Source of the DNA: Acanthosoma haemorrhoidale
Taxonomy: Eukaryota > Arthropoda > Insecta > Hemiptera > Acanthosomatidae
Assembly (NCBI GenBank): GCA_930367205.1
Contig: CAKNEZ010000015.1
Coordinates: 124,001-188,000 of the forward strand
Direction: 5' to 3'
DNA: 64,000 nucleotides
Shown here: positions 53,149 to 63,611 of the stretch, piece after piece
Layout: each line of letters opens with the position of its first letter
How positions within the stretch are numbered: position 1 is the stretch's first letter
The notes under the pieces: model-generated
What the model was told of the DNA's origin: nothing
Seen by the model: only the letters and a program-made list of their open reading frames with translations
Database searches by the model: none
Made by a program: the position numbers and the translations under genes

Positions 53149-53915
53149 CTACCTATTTTCTGTTCTTCCATTTGGAGGTTGTCTTTTCATCTCTTCGAGT
53201 TTTTCTTTCGCATCTTTCGCTTCGTTTACCGCTTTGGCTATAGCAGACGCGCCTCCGGCCAGGGAGCGGATCGCCGATAGCCCCGCCATTATGGTTACCA
53301 AAAGTGGTAAGAATCCTCCGCTCTTTGGTAATGGTAAAATTCTAGGTGAGCGAGGAATGGAATCGAATTTTTTCAAAAAACATTTGGCTTTTGCCAGGGC
53401 TAATCGCGATGCTTTACTTAGAGATGACACGTCCTTTACACGCGCAGCATCGATTATATTTACGAATTTGAGACTCTTTGTTTTCTTCTGAATTTTTATT
53501 CTTTTCACAAAATCATTACCATCGTACTCCTTTTTCTTTCGCCTATTTATTTTGTTTACTAATCCAGCTCCTAAATGAACTTTAGCTTTCATAGCGTTTG
53601 TAACTATCCAGACAAATGCTTTTTCAATCGGAGACGAATCTTTAGCTAGAACTCTCTGCCAAGCTTTTTCTGCAAGAATGCGATCAGCCTCTGACCTGCT
53701 AATTACTGATTGCTATCAGTATATTGATGATAAATGATATCGTGTTCTTTGCACGCTCGATCTAAAGGGTTTATTCCCCCGTCTCCTCGATCTAAACGTT
53801 TTTTTAACTTTGTGCCAGGACCGCAAAAATGGTAACCAGGTAGGTGAGCTTCAAATGGGAGCCGATCTATAAGTCTGTTAATTAAGCCTCTTCCTCCTTT
53901 AATCACTTTAGTCAT
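53149..53915 (-). pseudogene. Phospholipase-like / pX-type virion protein, Maverick-B
   Basis: The N-terminal frame (53915-53703) has 'LPGYHFCGPGT' and 'LDRACKEHDIIYH', the calcium-loop and catalytic-His features of a parvovirus-type phospholipase A2 domain. The C-terminal frame (53592-53149) is Lys-rich, then 'SPRILPLPKSGGFLP' and a Gly/Ala hydrophobic segment. One frame break near 53700 separates them. The homologue at 22443-23204 is broken at a different place. Confidence 0.8.
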
Positions 53916-54000
53916 ACTGAAGAGAGCTTTTCATCGCCCACTACTATTTATACCGTGGACCGAGGGTTTTTTTTTCCATTTAGTTGAAACAGAACAAAAA

Positions 54001-54705
54001 ATGCGATTGGAACAGCAAAAAGAAAAAATTCAAATACTAGACGTCATCCCGAAGGATCTAGTAAAACGAAACGAGATTAAACGTCATGGACCTTTATTAC
54101 CAGATAGTATAAGGGCGATAATTTGTGGTCCGAGTGGATGTGGAAAAACCAATCTTATAATAAGCCTTTTATTAGACCCGAAAGGCCTCAAATTTGAAAA
54201 TATTTACTTATAATGTAATGGTAAAATGTTGAACCAACCTAAATATGATTATCTACGTTTAGTAATGGAAAGAGTACCACAGATCGGTTATAATACTTTC
54301 ACCGCTAATGAACATGTAATCGACCCTGAAGAAGCAAATGAAAATTCCATTTTTATTTTTGATGATGTCGCTTTGGAGAACCAGGATATTATACGCAAGT
54401 TTTTCTCCATGGGGAGACACAAACACCTCGATTGTTTTTATCTTACACAAACGTATACGAGAATACCAAAACATCTCATTAGAGATAACGTTAATTTTGT
54501 TATACTTTTTAATCAAGACGATCTTAATTTAAAACACGTTTATAACGATCATCTAAGTTCACCTGATATTCCATTCCAAACATTTAAAGACATGTGTTAT
54601 TTGTGCTGGAAGGATGATCCCCACGAATTCATTGTAATTGATAAGACATCACCTAGTTTTTCAGGACGATACAGAAAGGGTTTCGATTCATTTATAATTT
54701 TATAA
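54001..54705 (+). pseudogene. Maverick-B packaging ATPase with one in-frame stop
   Basis: 235 codons in a single frame, interrupted only by TAA at 54211-54213. Walker A 'GPSGCGKTN' lies before the stop; Walker B-like 'IFIFDDVALENQD', 'DCFYLTQTYTRIP' and 'KDMCYLCWKDDPHEF' follow. It resembles A32-type genome packaging motors. The single nonsense change in an otherwise clean frame suggests recent loss, or a sequence error. Confidence 0.88.
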
Positions 54706-54745
54706 AAAGAAGAGCGTAACTGATATTAAAATCAGTTTTAAATAA

Positions 54746-55780
54746 ATGAAGCGTTCGATACTGCAAGATATCGTTACAAGTAAACATTTGCGAAAAAAAT
54801 TCAAAAATCTCCGTGAAGAACTTAATCAGTCTGACGAAGATTTCAAAAGGACTTTGAAACCTATAACTGAACCTCTTTACCAGTTAACTTCTCATTTAAC
54901 GAAATCTTCTTCTAAAGAGGAGCCATTGGAGGAGGATTTGATTAGCAAAAGTGTAAAAAAAGAAAGTGAAGATAATTTCATAAACGGAACTGAAACTTCT
55001 TACGCCAAACTGGAGCAAGGTCTTTCTACATCGACCCCTATTCGGCATAAACAGCCTTCAATAGAAAAAAATTTTGGATCAGATGATGATAGCGAAGAAT
55101 CAAAAGAGGGGAAAACAAAGTTAACTCCCTCTCGGATGCAGGAAATATTAAAATCAACCCCAGAGGGTAGAAGAATATTACAAGCCCGATTACAACTCTT
55201 CCAATTAGGCTCACTGATATCTCCTTATATGGAAAAATATATTACCGGTGATACCGAGGATATGGATACGAGGTATGGTATTAGAATGCTCCCTCAAGGC
55301 GGTATGGCCATCGGAAATTCAAAAGTTACAGTTACAAAAGACGTCGTCACTATTGGTGATGAAAAAAAGAAACAATATAAGAGTACTCCAGGTCTATACC
55401 AGTTATTATTTATGAAAGAGCCAAAAGGTTATATTCCGAAGGATTTAGACGTTTATAAGGAAATAGTAGATTTGACGAATACTCACAGACAACATTATAG
55501 TAAAGAAAAACCTTTAGCAGGTAATCGAGGATTAAAATACAAGAATATCATATCTCCATTGTTTAAATCTAAGGAATCGTCATCATCCGGAGACAAATCC
55601 GGAAAAGGTTATAACTGGATGCGAGAAGGTGAAACTGTGTACGAACATTGGGATAATCCTAACGAATTAGTGGATCGTCTGAGACTTTTGGTAGCATCGA
55701 CATCGAGCGGTCACAGGGGGCATCAAAATGAGATAAATTCTATAATAGAGGAGCTCCGAGAAGCTAATATAATTTACTAG
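54746..55780 (+). CDS. Conserved Maverick protein of unknown function
   Basis: A 344-residue intact frame starting 41 bases after the ATPase stop. The N-terminal half is charged and probably disordered. The C-terminal half has the conserved blocks 'YGIRMLPQGGMAIGN' and 'DNPNELVDRLRLLVAS...GHRGHQNEINSIIEEL'. The homologue at 41419-42508 is likewise beside the ATPase, so it may act with packaging or virion assembly. I do not know its function. Confidence 0.8.
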   Translation: MKRSILQDIVTSKHLRKKFKNLREELNQSDEDFKRTLKPITEPLYQLTSHLTKSSSKEEPLEEDLISKSVKKESEDNFINGTETSYAKLEQGLSTSTPIRHKQPSIEKNFGSDDDSEESKEGKTKLTPSRMQEILKSTPEGRRILQARLQLFQLGSLISPYMEKYITGDTEDMDTRYGIRMLPQGGMAIGNSKVTVTKDVVTIGDEKKKQYKSTPGLYQLLFMKEPKGYIPKDLDVYKEIVDLTNTHRQHYSKEKPLAGNRGLKYKNIISPLFKSKESSSSGDKSGKGYNWMREGETVYEHWDNPNELVDRLRLLVASTSSGHRGHQNEINSIIEELREANIIY

Positions 55781-55808
55781 AATTTTGATTGTACCCAATA
55801 GTAACGCT

Positions 55809-56331
55809 ATGTCCACTAACAAGTTCGGATCTCACATTCAGAAAAAACATCACCACCGACTTAAAAAAATAGAAGAAAAATTGAATCTTTTGAAGGCAGA
55901 AGCGAGATTTCAATTACTTCTCAAGGACTCTAATACCCTAGATGTAGGAAAAAGACGGATCGTTAATATAGCAACAGGTATAGCGGGGAATGATGTGCCC
56001 AGTAAATTTTATGTCGACACACTCGCAGTGTATTATACAGATTTAAAAAATTGGCCTGGGAGCTGGATTAACGGTAATCGTAAGAGGCTAGTAAATTTTT
56101 CAGATCCAGTTGATGACAAAGACTTGTCAACTCGAGGATTCGTCAAAAACAGCACTTTGTATTCCCAAAAACAAATTTGGTGAAATAATTCACAATAAAT
56201 ACGATGCTAAATCCAGAACGATTTCAAACGTATCAGATCCTAAAGAGAAACAGAATGTTGTTACTTTGGACTACGCTCTGAAAAATTTTGTAGCTAAGGA
56301 TGGAAGGAGTAAAGGAAGCGATAGTAACTAA
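55809..56331 (+). pseudogene. Possible fibre-like repeat protein, frameshifted
   Basis: Begins ATG at 55809 with a helical N terminus ('HHRLKKIEEKLNLLKAEARFQL'). Four loosely repeated segments follow, built on 'R-x-I/L-V/S-N-x-x(D/G)P...T...Y/F', for example 'KRRIVNIATG', 'KRLVNFSDPVDDKDLSTRGF' and 'SRTISNVSDPKEKQNVVTLDY'. Similar 'I-x-N-x-x-DP' repeats occur in tail and fibre proteins. One frameshift near 56110-56180 separates two frames. No counterpart was seen in Maverick-A. Confidence 0.55.
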
Positions 56332-56344
56332 GTTACATAAACCG

Positions 56345-57148
56345 ACTCAGTAAAAATTATCCCAGGAGGAAAACAATCTTAAAAGGTATCGATGATTTAT
56401 GGCAAATAGATTTGGTAGAAGTTCAACCGTTAGCAAGATTCAATAGAGGTTTCAAATACCTATTAACTGTTATCGATTACTTTTCTAAATACGCTTGGGC
56501 AGAACCGGTAAAAAACAAAACTGGACAATCCGTATCAACAGCTTTGAATACAATTTTCAAAAAGAGTTTGAGAAATCCGAAAAATATTCAAAGCGATAAC
56601 AAAAAAGAGTTTTATAATTCATTTTTTCAAAACCTCATGAAGAAAAAAGCTATTAATCACTACAGCACGTACACTACAAAAAAAGCTGCTATAGTCGAGA
56701 GATTCAATCGTACTCTCAAAACAATGATGTGGCGTGCATTTAGCCTCCAAGGGAGTTACAAATACTTAGATTTCTTACCGAAGATTTTAGAAAAGTACAA
56801 TTATTCTATTCACAGGACTTCTGTGGTGTATAACCAATTGACGTCAAGTCTTCACAAGATGAAAAAATAATTACAGATAAATTATATTTGCCAACTGCTA
56901 GAGGAGTGAATAAGGCCAAATACAAGATCGACGACTTTGTGAGAATATCAAAGTTCAAAAGTATTTTTGCGAAAGGCTACACTCCTAATTGGTCTGTTGA
57001 GATATTTAAAATTGTCAAGATTAATAAAACAAGACCTACCACTTACATTCTTGAAGACATGAAAGGTCAACCTATTTTAGGATCCTTTTACGAGCCAGAG
57101 ATAAACAAAACAAAACATCCTAACGTTTATTTAGTAGAAAAAGTATAA
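56345..57148 (+). pseudogene. Maverick-B retroviral-like integrase, two frameshifts
   Basis: The core frame (to 56870) has the first Asp in 'DDLWQIDLVEV', the second in 'IQSDNKKEFYN' and the Glu in 'AAIVERFNRTLK', 33 residues after it. 'QSDNKKEF' replaces the QSDxGxEF form seen in Maverick-A. The C-terminal frame (56888-57148) has 'YKIDDFVRISKFKSIFAKGY' and 'LEDMKGQPILGSFYEPE'. Frameshifts lie near 56365 and 56870. It would act on the terminal repeats. Confidence 0.88.
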
Positions 57149-57282
57149 AAAAAGAAAGGAAATAAATTATATATCAAATGGTTGGGCTTAAATGAAAAAA
57201 CGTGGATTCATAAAAATGATGTACTTATTTTTTTTTACTTATTATTCTTGATAATAAAAATATATGCGATAGCAAATAGTGG

Positions 57283-58177
57283 ACCCATCGAGTATGGCGT
57301 GGAAAAATTTTATAAGTGTTATGGGTATAATTTTTCTTATTTAATTGTTTTATTAATCATTTTTTTTTTTTTTGAAAAATTACCTTTTATGCTTATTAAT
57401 AATAGGTGGTGTAATAGACCCCGATTACAGAGGCACCATTAAAGTTATTTTATGTAATCATTACAAAGAAGATTACCACATTAAAAGAGGGAACAAAATC
57501 GCCCAACTTATTTTGGAAAAATCTAACTTACACATACCAGTACTTCATATAGACCTCAACGAAGAACTACCTCCAGACCTCGATGTCGTATTTAACCAGC
57601 CAAATAATGAAAGAAACGAAGGAGGATTCGGATCGACAGGAAAATAAAAAATATTTGTTTTATATTTGTAGAAATAAAAATATATCGGATAGCAAAACAT
57701 TTTATCTTCTTTTTTATGTTTTATTTCAATTAACCTACATCTTAGCATTGTTACGTAACTCTACCATCGAACGAGAATCCGCATCGAGATCAAGGTGAAA
57801 AAGCAAGGGAGAGGGAGCGAGAAAGGGAAGGGAGAAGCAGGCTATATAAGCTCGATACCACCAGGAAGGTATGGTGTTGGTGTCTCAAACTAATATATGA
57901 ATAAGAAATCTAAATCAAAAACTTTAATAATATCCTATAAATAAGAAATCTGTATCAAAAACTTTAATAATTTCCTATAAATAAGAAATCTTTGCTAATC
58001 AAAAACTTAAGTAATATCATTAACTTATCTCAAACTAATCTACGAATAAGAAATCTAAACCAAAAACTTAAATAATATTCTATAAATAAGAAATCTTAAA
58101 CTATTCTATGCATAGGAAAATATCAAAACCTTAAGAAATCTCAAACTAACCTATGAATAAGATATCTTAAACTTACT
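57283..58177. repeat. Right terminal inverted repeat, Maverick-B
   Basis: Reverse complement of 45410-46307. It contains a 5'-truncated duplicate of dUTPase (end of exon 2, intron and exon 3; exon 3 about 57406-57647), which matches the left copy almost exactly at protein level (one F/L difference in 'HIDFNEEL'). Confidence 0.92.
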
Positions 58178-58881
58178 GCCATAATAGAATGGCCGTGTTC
58201 TGAACCGGCCATTCTATACTACTCATAGTTACCTAGCGTGGGGGCCTACCGTGATCAACAAGGTGGTTCCCCCATGGTGACTCATTTCCGCTGCACTTTG
58301 GTTTAGCTGACCCCTGCGAATACCCCTAATGCGGTTATCTCGGGCGCGTGATTTTCGGTAATCGGGACTGCGTTCGCTCTTTCACGTTATATTTCACCAC
58401 AAACAATTAATATAAGGGAAGGTGTACAGAGGAGACTTACCTCTACTGTAGACCTACTTGCAGGGTCTCGTTCCGGATGTACGCTTCCCGTCGTTTGTAC
58501 TTAGTGAAAGCTTTTCATGACCTCACACCTGGTTTGTTGACATACAGACAGATAATCAATCATCACCACCGTCTGTCTAAAAAAAAATACAACAACAGCT
58601 TCAGACTCCGTCCCGTCGTCGTCGTCTTACCTCTTTCTCTCTCTCTCTACCTACTTACTACTACACTACTACCCCCTCCCTTCCTTATAAACTAACTGAC
58701 TGACTGACATTGATGGCGAGATTAACAATTTTTCCCTTTCCCCCTCTCCGAGGCAGAGAAAATCCTCTACAATGAGATGATCATTGTATCTCATCATCTC
58801 AATACTACGTCATCATACCTAGCCCAACGTTTCCGTGAAAATTAATTGAAACATTGATTAATCAATGTTTATGGTACAATG
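58178..58881. repeat. Inverted copy of unit B flank
   Basis: Reverse complement of about 44738-45409, beginning at the Maverick-B tip and ending after the palindrome AAACATTGATTAATCAATGTTT. It includes a U1 copy and an extra 11-bp-arm hairpin at 58185-58216 that the left side lacks. At about 58881 it jumps to a different part of the U1 unit in normal orientation. Confidence 0.9.
58225..58388 (+). ncRNA. U1: U1 snRNA-like copy 3 (altered 5' end, inverted)
   Basis: 164 nt on the plus strand starting ATAGTTACCTAG, sharing the C4-to-G and G11-to-A changes of copy 2. Stem-loop I is GATCAACAAGG and the Sm region GATTTTCGG. Stem-loop II reads GCTGCAC in place of ATTGCAC, changing the U1A-binding loop. 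Confidence 0.88.
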
Positions 58882-59116
58882 GTTATCTAGGTTATCTAAT
58901 GATTACACAGGTGGCGATAGTGTAGCTTTATTCCCGGTATCCACCTTTTCAACTTCAAGCGAGTTATCTCCCGAGCTATTTAGTAAACGCTGCAAACCGT
59001 GTTATTTATTATATTTTTAAGATTTCCCTCATCTTATTTGCTAGTATTTTTAATGAAAATATTTTATAAGATTTTTTATTTTTGGAGATACACATAAAAA
59101 AAATATTGGGTATATG

Positions 59117-59205
59117 TGTTGCTGTCTTTATACTTTGCACAAGGTTTTAGCCAAAATAAAAAGGAAACACTTCACACTGTGAAACTCTTTATTCTCCATT
59201 AAGTT
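59117..59205 (-). mobile_element. Fragment of gypsy element 1 LTR
   Basis: Matches 5247-5335 with a few differences (TGTTGCTGTC...CCATTAAGTT). It is embedded in the U1 unit without an internal element, marking an old insertion reduced by recombination. Confidence 0.9.
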
Positions 59206-60056
59206 CTTAAATAGCCTCCTGTAATAAATACCCAATGGCTAATAGTTTTCGGATTTCTTTAGGCCTTCGTTCGGCCTATCCCAGAAACGGAGGTGCGTCC
59301 CATTAACACTTGCTCGTGGACTCATTAGATGGGAGGGAGACGTTAGGCTGACCGGTCCCATCTTGCCCGGGGGAGAGCCGGATGCAGGCTAAAACCAACC
59401 CATCCCGATGCTCTGTCCGATGTTATATCTATCTATACGATACGCGGTGAGCTTCCCTTCCAGTTTTTATATATTAAGTTACTTCTAGACATAATTATCC
59501 AAATATTTAATTAAAGTAGAGCCCAGAAAAAAACTAAACAATCCGATTTTGAATTTTCCTCATTGTACCAAAAACATTGATCAATCAATCAATCAACCAA
59601 TTTTCACGGAAACGTTGGGATAGGTATGACGACGTAGTATTGAGATGATGAGATACAATGATCATCTCATTGTGGAGGATTTTCTCTTCTTTGGAGAGGG
59701 GGAAGGGGAACAATTATGAATCTCGTCATCAATGTCAGTCAGTCAGTTAGTTCATCAGGTAGGGAGTGGGTAGTAGAGTAGTAGTAACTAGGTAGAGAGA
59801 GAGAGAGAAAGAGGTTAGACGACGACGACGGTACGGAGTCTGAAGCTGTTGTTGTATTTTTTATTAGACAGACGGTGGTGATGATTGATTATCTGTCTGT
59901 AAGTCAACAAACCAGGTGTGGGGTCATGAAAAGCTTTTACTAAGTACAAACGACAGGAAGCGTACATCCGGAACGAGACCCTGCAAGTAGGTCTACAGTA
60001 GAGGTAGGTCTCCCCTGTACACCTTCCCTTATATTAATTGTTTGTTGTGAAACTAT

Positions 60057-60220
60057 ATTGGGAAAGCGCGAACGCAGTCCCGACTACCGGAGATTACGCA
60101 CCCGAGATACCCGCATTTGGGGTATTCGCAGGGGTCAGCTAAACCAAAGTGCAATGGAAAAGCCTCACTCTGGGGGAACCACCTTGTTGATCACGGTAGG
60201 CCCCGACGCCAGGTAAGTAA
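60057..60220 (-). ncRNA. U1: U1 snRNA-like copy 4
   Basis: 164 nt; 5' end TTACTTACCTGG (first base A to T, rest canonical). Stem-loop I GATCAACAAGG, stem-loop II ATTGCAC, Sm region AATCTCCGG. Closest to copies 1 and 5. Confidence 0.9.
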
Positions 60221-60777
60221 GCTATAATTTGGGAAAATCCGATAGCTGTCAAGTCAAACCTAACCTCACTTGCGAGATTGAACTGGATACGGAGAAGATG
60301 AATGGCCGTCTAGTGAGCACCAGATGCTGTAGTATACAAAAAAAAATGTTTCATTTATCTTACTACACAATATATTATCGAGTACAAATAGTTTAAACTC
60401 ACCGAAAACATTTTCCTACCAGTATGAGTGCATATATCTCTGCATCCCTCTCGATCCCACAGGTTATCTAATGATTACACAGGTGGCGATAGTGTAGCTT
60501 CATTCCCGGTATCCACCCTTTCAACTTCAAGCGGGCTATCTCCCGAGCTATTTAGTAAACGCTCCAAAACGTATTATTTATTATATTTTTAAGAATTCCC
60601 TCATCTTGTTTGCTAGTATTTTTAATGAAAATATTTTATAAGATTTTTTATTTTTTGAGTTACACATAAAAAAATATTGGGTATATGTTATTTGTTAGGA
60701 ATCCACTGAGATCCGTTCATTAAATTATTATTAATATTACTTTGCCACCGAATTAAATAGTGAATCTTGCTGTCACT

Positions 60778-61038
60778 TTATTTATGAATCATTTCTTCTA
60801 ATCCAACTATGATCTCGAATGATTGTATCAATCGAATGACTCCCGCAATAATATTTTGGTGCCTGTTTATCATTAGCCCACAGATAAAACCTCCTCCTGT
60901 ATGTAGTAAGCCGTAAAAATTTACTGATCCCGACCTAGTGATCCTTTCAGTCGTTATCCCCACTATTATTTTTATAAATTTTTTTTTCATCTCAAAAAGT
61001 TTGATTCTGTCTGTTCCCTGGAGTAGTGTCTTTGACAT
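60778..61038 (-). CDS. Conserved 86-codon ORF in the U1 unit (copy C)
   Basis: An open frame starting 'MSKTLLQGTDRIKLFEM' and containing 'SVNFYGLLHTGGGFICGL' and 'RLIQSFEIIVGL'. The same frame is open in unit D (63144-63404), and in unit A it is open up to the Maverick-A insertion (12505). The family is not known to me. It could be a small peptide gene or chance conservation in a young satellite. Confidence 0.35.
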   Translation of the reverse strand: MSKTLLQGTDRIKLFEMKKKFIKIIVGITTERITRSGSVNFYGLLHTGGGFICGLMINRHQNIIAGVIRLIQSFEIIVGLEEMIHK

Positions 61039-61617
61039 GAAAAACCCCAGTTGTGATTAGCTAATTAAAAAATAGCTTTCTCTATTTTGTCTTTGAAATA
61101 TATAAAATTAGGCTCACCTTATCATCATTTTACTTAATTTCTTTTCTTTTAAACGAAATCATTTTGCTCATCGCTGATATTGAAAATATAATTCGTCGGA
61201 GATTTGATGATATGTCGGGACGGCTATCCCTCGCATTGGGCTCCACCTTTAGAGGACGTCGTGAGGAGCGGCGATATAGTCTCTAGATACCCTTAAAAAT
61301 TATTTTAATATCCAGGACATACATCGTTTGTGGTATCCTTTAATATAAAAAATGGTTATTATCGTAACCGGACGCTGCCAAATCCAACTATTATATGATA
61401 TATATATTGTATATTCTCTTTCTAATTGAATAATACGGAGCTTTATTAAGGAGGAAAGCATTTTTGAATTTGGAATTATAGTGCCGTATGCCCCTTGAAA
61501 ATCATAGTTTAATTTATTCCTAATGATTTAGACACCCGAAGAGAGTGCTCTATGGGCTGATAAGCAATTATCCTAAATACCCTCCTGTAATAAATAGCCA
61601 ACGGCTAATAGTTTTCT

Positions 61618-61810
61618 GGTTTCGTTAGGCCTTTGTTTGGCCTATCTGAGGAACAGAGGTGCGTCCCATTAACACTTGCTCGTGGACTCATTAGATGGGA
61701 GGGAGACGTTAGGCTGACCGGTCCCATCTTGCCCGGGGGAGAGCCGGATGCAGGCACATACCAACCCATCCCGATGCTCTGTCCGATGTTATATCTATCT
61801 ATACGATACG
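61618..61810. other. GC-rich, possibly structured segment of the U1 unit
   Basis: Within an AT-rich unit this ~190-bp block is GC-rich and well conserved in units A, B, C and D (about 10810-11000, 44435-44630, 59255-59450). It can form an AGGCC/GGCCT hairpin and a GATGGGA/TCCCATC stem. It resembles no RNA family I could name with confidence. Confidence 0.4.
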
Positions 61811-62422
61811 CGGTGAGCTTCCCTTCCAGTTTTTATATATTTAGTTACTTCTAGACATAATTATCCAAATATTTAATTAAAGTAGAGCCTAGAAAAAAAC
61901 TAAACTATCCAATTTTGAATTTTTCTCATTGTACCAAAAACATTGATCAATCAATCAATCAATCTATTTTCACGGAAACGGTGGGCTAGGTATGACAACG
62001 TAGTATTGAGATTATGAGATACAATGATCATCTCATTGTGGAGGATTTTCTCTTCCTCGGAGAGGGGGAAGGGGAAAAATTATTAATCTCGTCATCAATG
62101 TCAGTCAGTCAGTTAGTTCATCAGGTAGGGAGGGGGTAGTAGAGTAGTAGTAACTAGGTAGAGAGAGAGAGAGAAAGAGGTAAGACGACGACGACGGGAC
62201 AGAGTCTGAAGCTGTTGCTGTAGTTTTTATTAGACAGGCGGTGGTGATGATTGATTATCTGTCTGTAAGTCAACAAACCAGGTGTGGGGTCATGAAAAGC
62301 TTTCACTAAGTACAAACAACAGGAAGGGTACATCCAGAAGGAGACCCTATAGGTAGTTCTACAGTAGAGGTAAGTCTCCTCTGTACACCTTCCCTTATAT
62401 TAATTGTTAGTGGTGAAATTAT

Positions 62423-62586
62423 AATGAGAAAGCGTGAACGCAGTCCCGAATTCCGGAAATTACGCGCCCGAGATACCCGCATTTGGGGTATTCGCAGGGA
62501 TCAGCTAAACCAAAGTGCAATGGAAAAGCCTCACTCTGGGGGAACCACCTTGTTGATCACGGTAGGCCCCCACGCCCGGTAAGTAT
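62423..62586 (-). ncRNA. U1: U1 snRNA-like copy 5
   Basis: 164 nt; 5' end ATACTTACCGGG, with nucleotide 10 U to G. Stem-loop I GATCAACAAGG; Sm region AATTTCCGG; 3' stem carries CGTGAACG in place of CGCGAACG. Confidence 0.9.
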
Positions 62587-63143
62587 GCTATAATTTGGGA
62601 AAATCCCATAGCTGTCAAGTCAAACCTAACCTCACTTGCGAGATTGATCTGAATACGGAGAAGATAAATGGCCGTCTAGCGAACAACCAGATGCTGTAGT
62701 ATACAAAAAAAATGTTTCATTTATATTACTACACAATATAGTATCGAGTATAAATAGTTTAAACGCACCGAAAACATTTTCCTACCCGTATGAGTGCATA
62801 TATCTCTGTATCCCTCACGATCCCACAGGTTAGTTAATGATTACACAGGTGGCGATAGTGTAGCTTCATTCCCGGTATCCACCCTTTTAACTTCAAGCAA
62901 GCTATCTCCCGAGCTATTTAGTAAACGCTCTAAAACGTATTATTTATTATATTTTTAAGATTTCCCTCATCTTATTTGCTAGTATTTATGATGAAAATAT
63001 TTTAAAAGATTTTTTATTTTTGGAGTTACACATAAAAAAGTATTGGGTATATGTTATTTGTTAGGAATCCACTGAGATCCGTTGATTAAATTTTTTTTGA
63101 TATTGCTTTGCCGCCGAATTAAATAGTGAATCTTGCTGTCACT

Positions 63144-63404
63144 TTATTTATGAATCATTATTCCTAATCCAACTATGATCTCGAATGATTGTATCAATCG
63201 AGTGACTCCCGCAATAATATTTTGGTGCCTGTTTATTCTTAGCCCACAGATAAAACCTCCTCCTGTATGTAGTAAGCCGTAAAAATTTACTGATCCCGAC
63301 CTAGTGATCCTTTCAGTCGTTATCCCCACTATTATTTTTATAAATTTTTTTTTCATCTCAAAAAGTTTGATTCTGTCTGTTCCCTGGAGTAGTGTCTTTG
63401 ACAT
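63144..63404 (-). CDS. Conserved 86-codon ORF in the U1 unit (copy D)
   Basis: Second copy of the frame at 60778-61038, differing at a few residues (GLRINRH versus GLMINRH; VGLGIMIHK versus VGLEEMIHK). No stop or frameshift. The ending 'GLG(I/M)(I)IHK' is shared with unit A. Confidence 0.35.
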   Translation of the reverse strand: MSKTLLQGTDRIKLFEMKKKFIKIIVGITTERITRSGSVNFYGLLHTGGGFICGLRINRHQNIIAGVTRLIQSFEIIVGLGIMIHK

Positions 63405-63420
63405 GAAAAACCCCAGTTGT

Positions 63421-63600
63421 GATTAGCTAATTAAAAAATAGCTTTCTCTATTTTGTCTTTGAAATATCAGCGATGAGATATTGAAAATATAATTCGTTGG
63501 AGATTTGATGATATGTCGGGCCGGCTATCCCTCGCATTGGGCTCCACCTTTCGAGGACGTCGTGAGGAGCGGTGATATAGTCTCTACATACCCTTAAAAA
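63421..63600. repeat. Start of U1 unit E, truncated and rearranged
   Basis: Normal unit start, then about 80 bases missing after GAAATAT and a 12-base inverted segment ATCAGCGATGAG (about 63466-63477) where other units have CTCATCGCTGAT. The unit stops at about 63600 and sequence enters an inverted U1 copy. Confidence 0.85.
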
Positions 63601-63611
63601 TTATGTTTTAT

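Larger units (their letters stand above)
45410..58177. mobile_element. Maverick-B (Polinton), capsid-deficient
   Basis: A 12.8 kb element with AGTATGTTTAAG...CTTAAACTTACT ends and ~0.9 kb terminal inverted repeats. Genes: dUTPase-like (-, in and beside the left repeat), polB (-), finger ORF (-), two-exon gene (+), two unknowns (+), penton remnant (-), phospholipase-like/pX (-), ATPase (+), conserved unknown (+), fibre-like (+), integrase (+). No major capsid protein or maturation protease is found. No direct 6-bp duplication is visible because both flanks are inverted copies of each other. Confidence 0.93.
58882..61054. repeat. Rearranged U1 unit C
   Basis: 58882-59116 is the stretch upstream of U1 from one unit. 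An 89-bp gypsy LTR fragment (59117-59205) then replaces about 0.9 kb. From 59206 the unit resumes at CCTCCTGTAATAAATAC and runs through U1 copy 4 to 61054. Confidence 0.9.
61055..63420. repeat. Complete U1-bearing unit D (2366 bp)
   Basis: The only uninterrupted unit, from GATTAGCTAATT at 61055 to the same sequence at 63421. The spacing of U1 5' ends (60220 to 62586) is also 2366 bp. Confidence 0.95.

Noticed and set aside
45404..58183. Target-site duplication for Maverick-B
   Set aside because: TATAGC on the left and GCCATA on the right are inverted-repeat partners (TATAGC/TATGGC), not direct repeats. No 6-bp direct duplication was found at any plausible tip.
61618..61810. Possible SRP (7SL) RNA or 7SK in the GC-rich part of the U1 unit
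   Set aside because: Some words (CCGGTCCCA, GGATGCAGG) recall the SRP S domain, but the order, the GNAR tetraloop context and the Alu domain are not there. Kept only as an unknown structured block.
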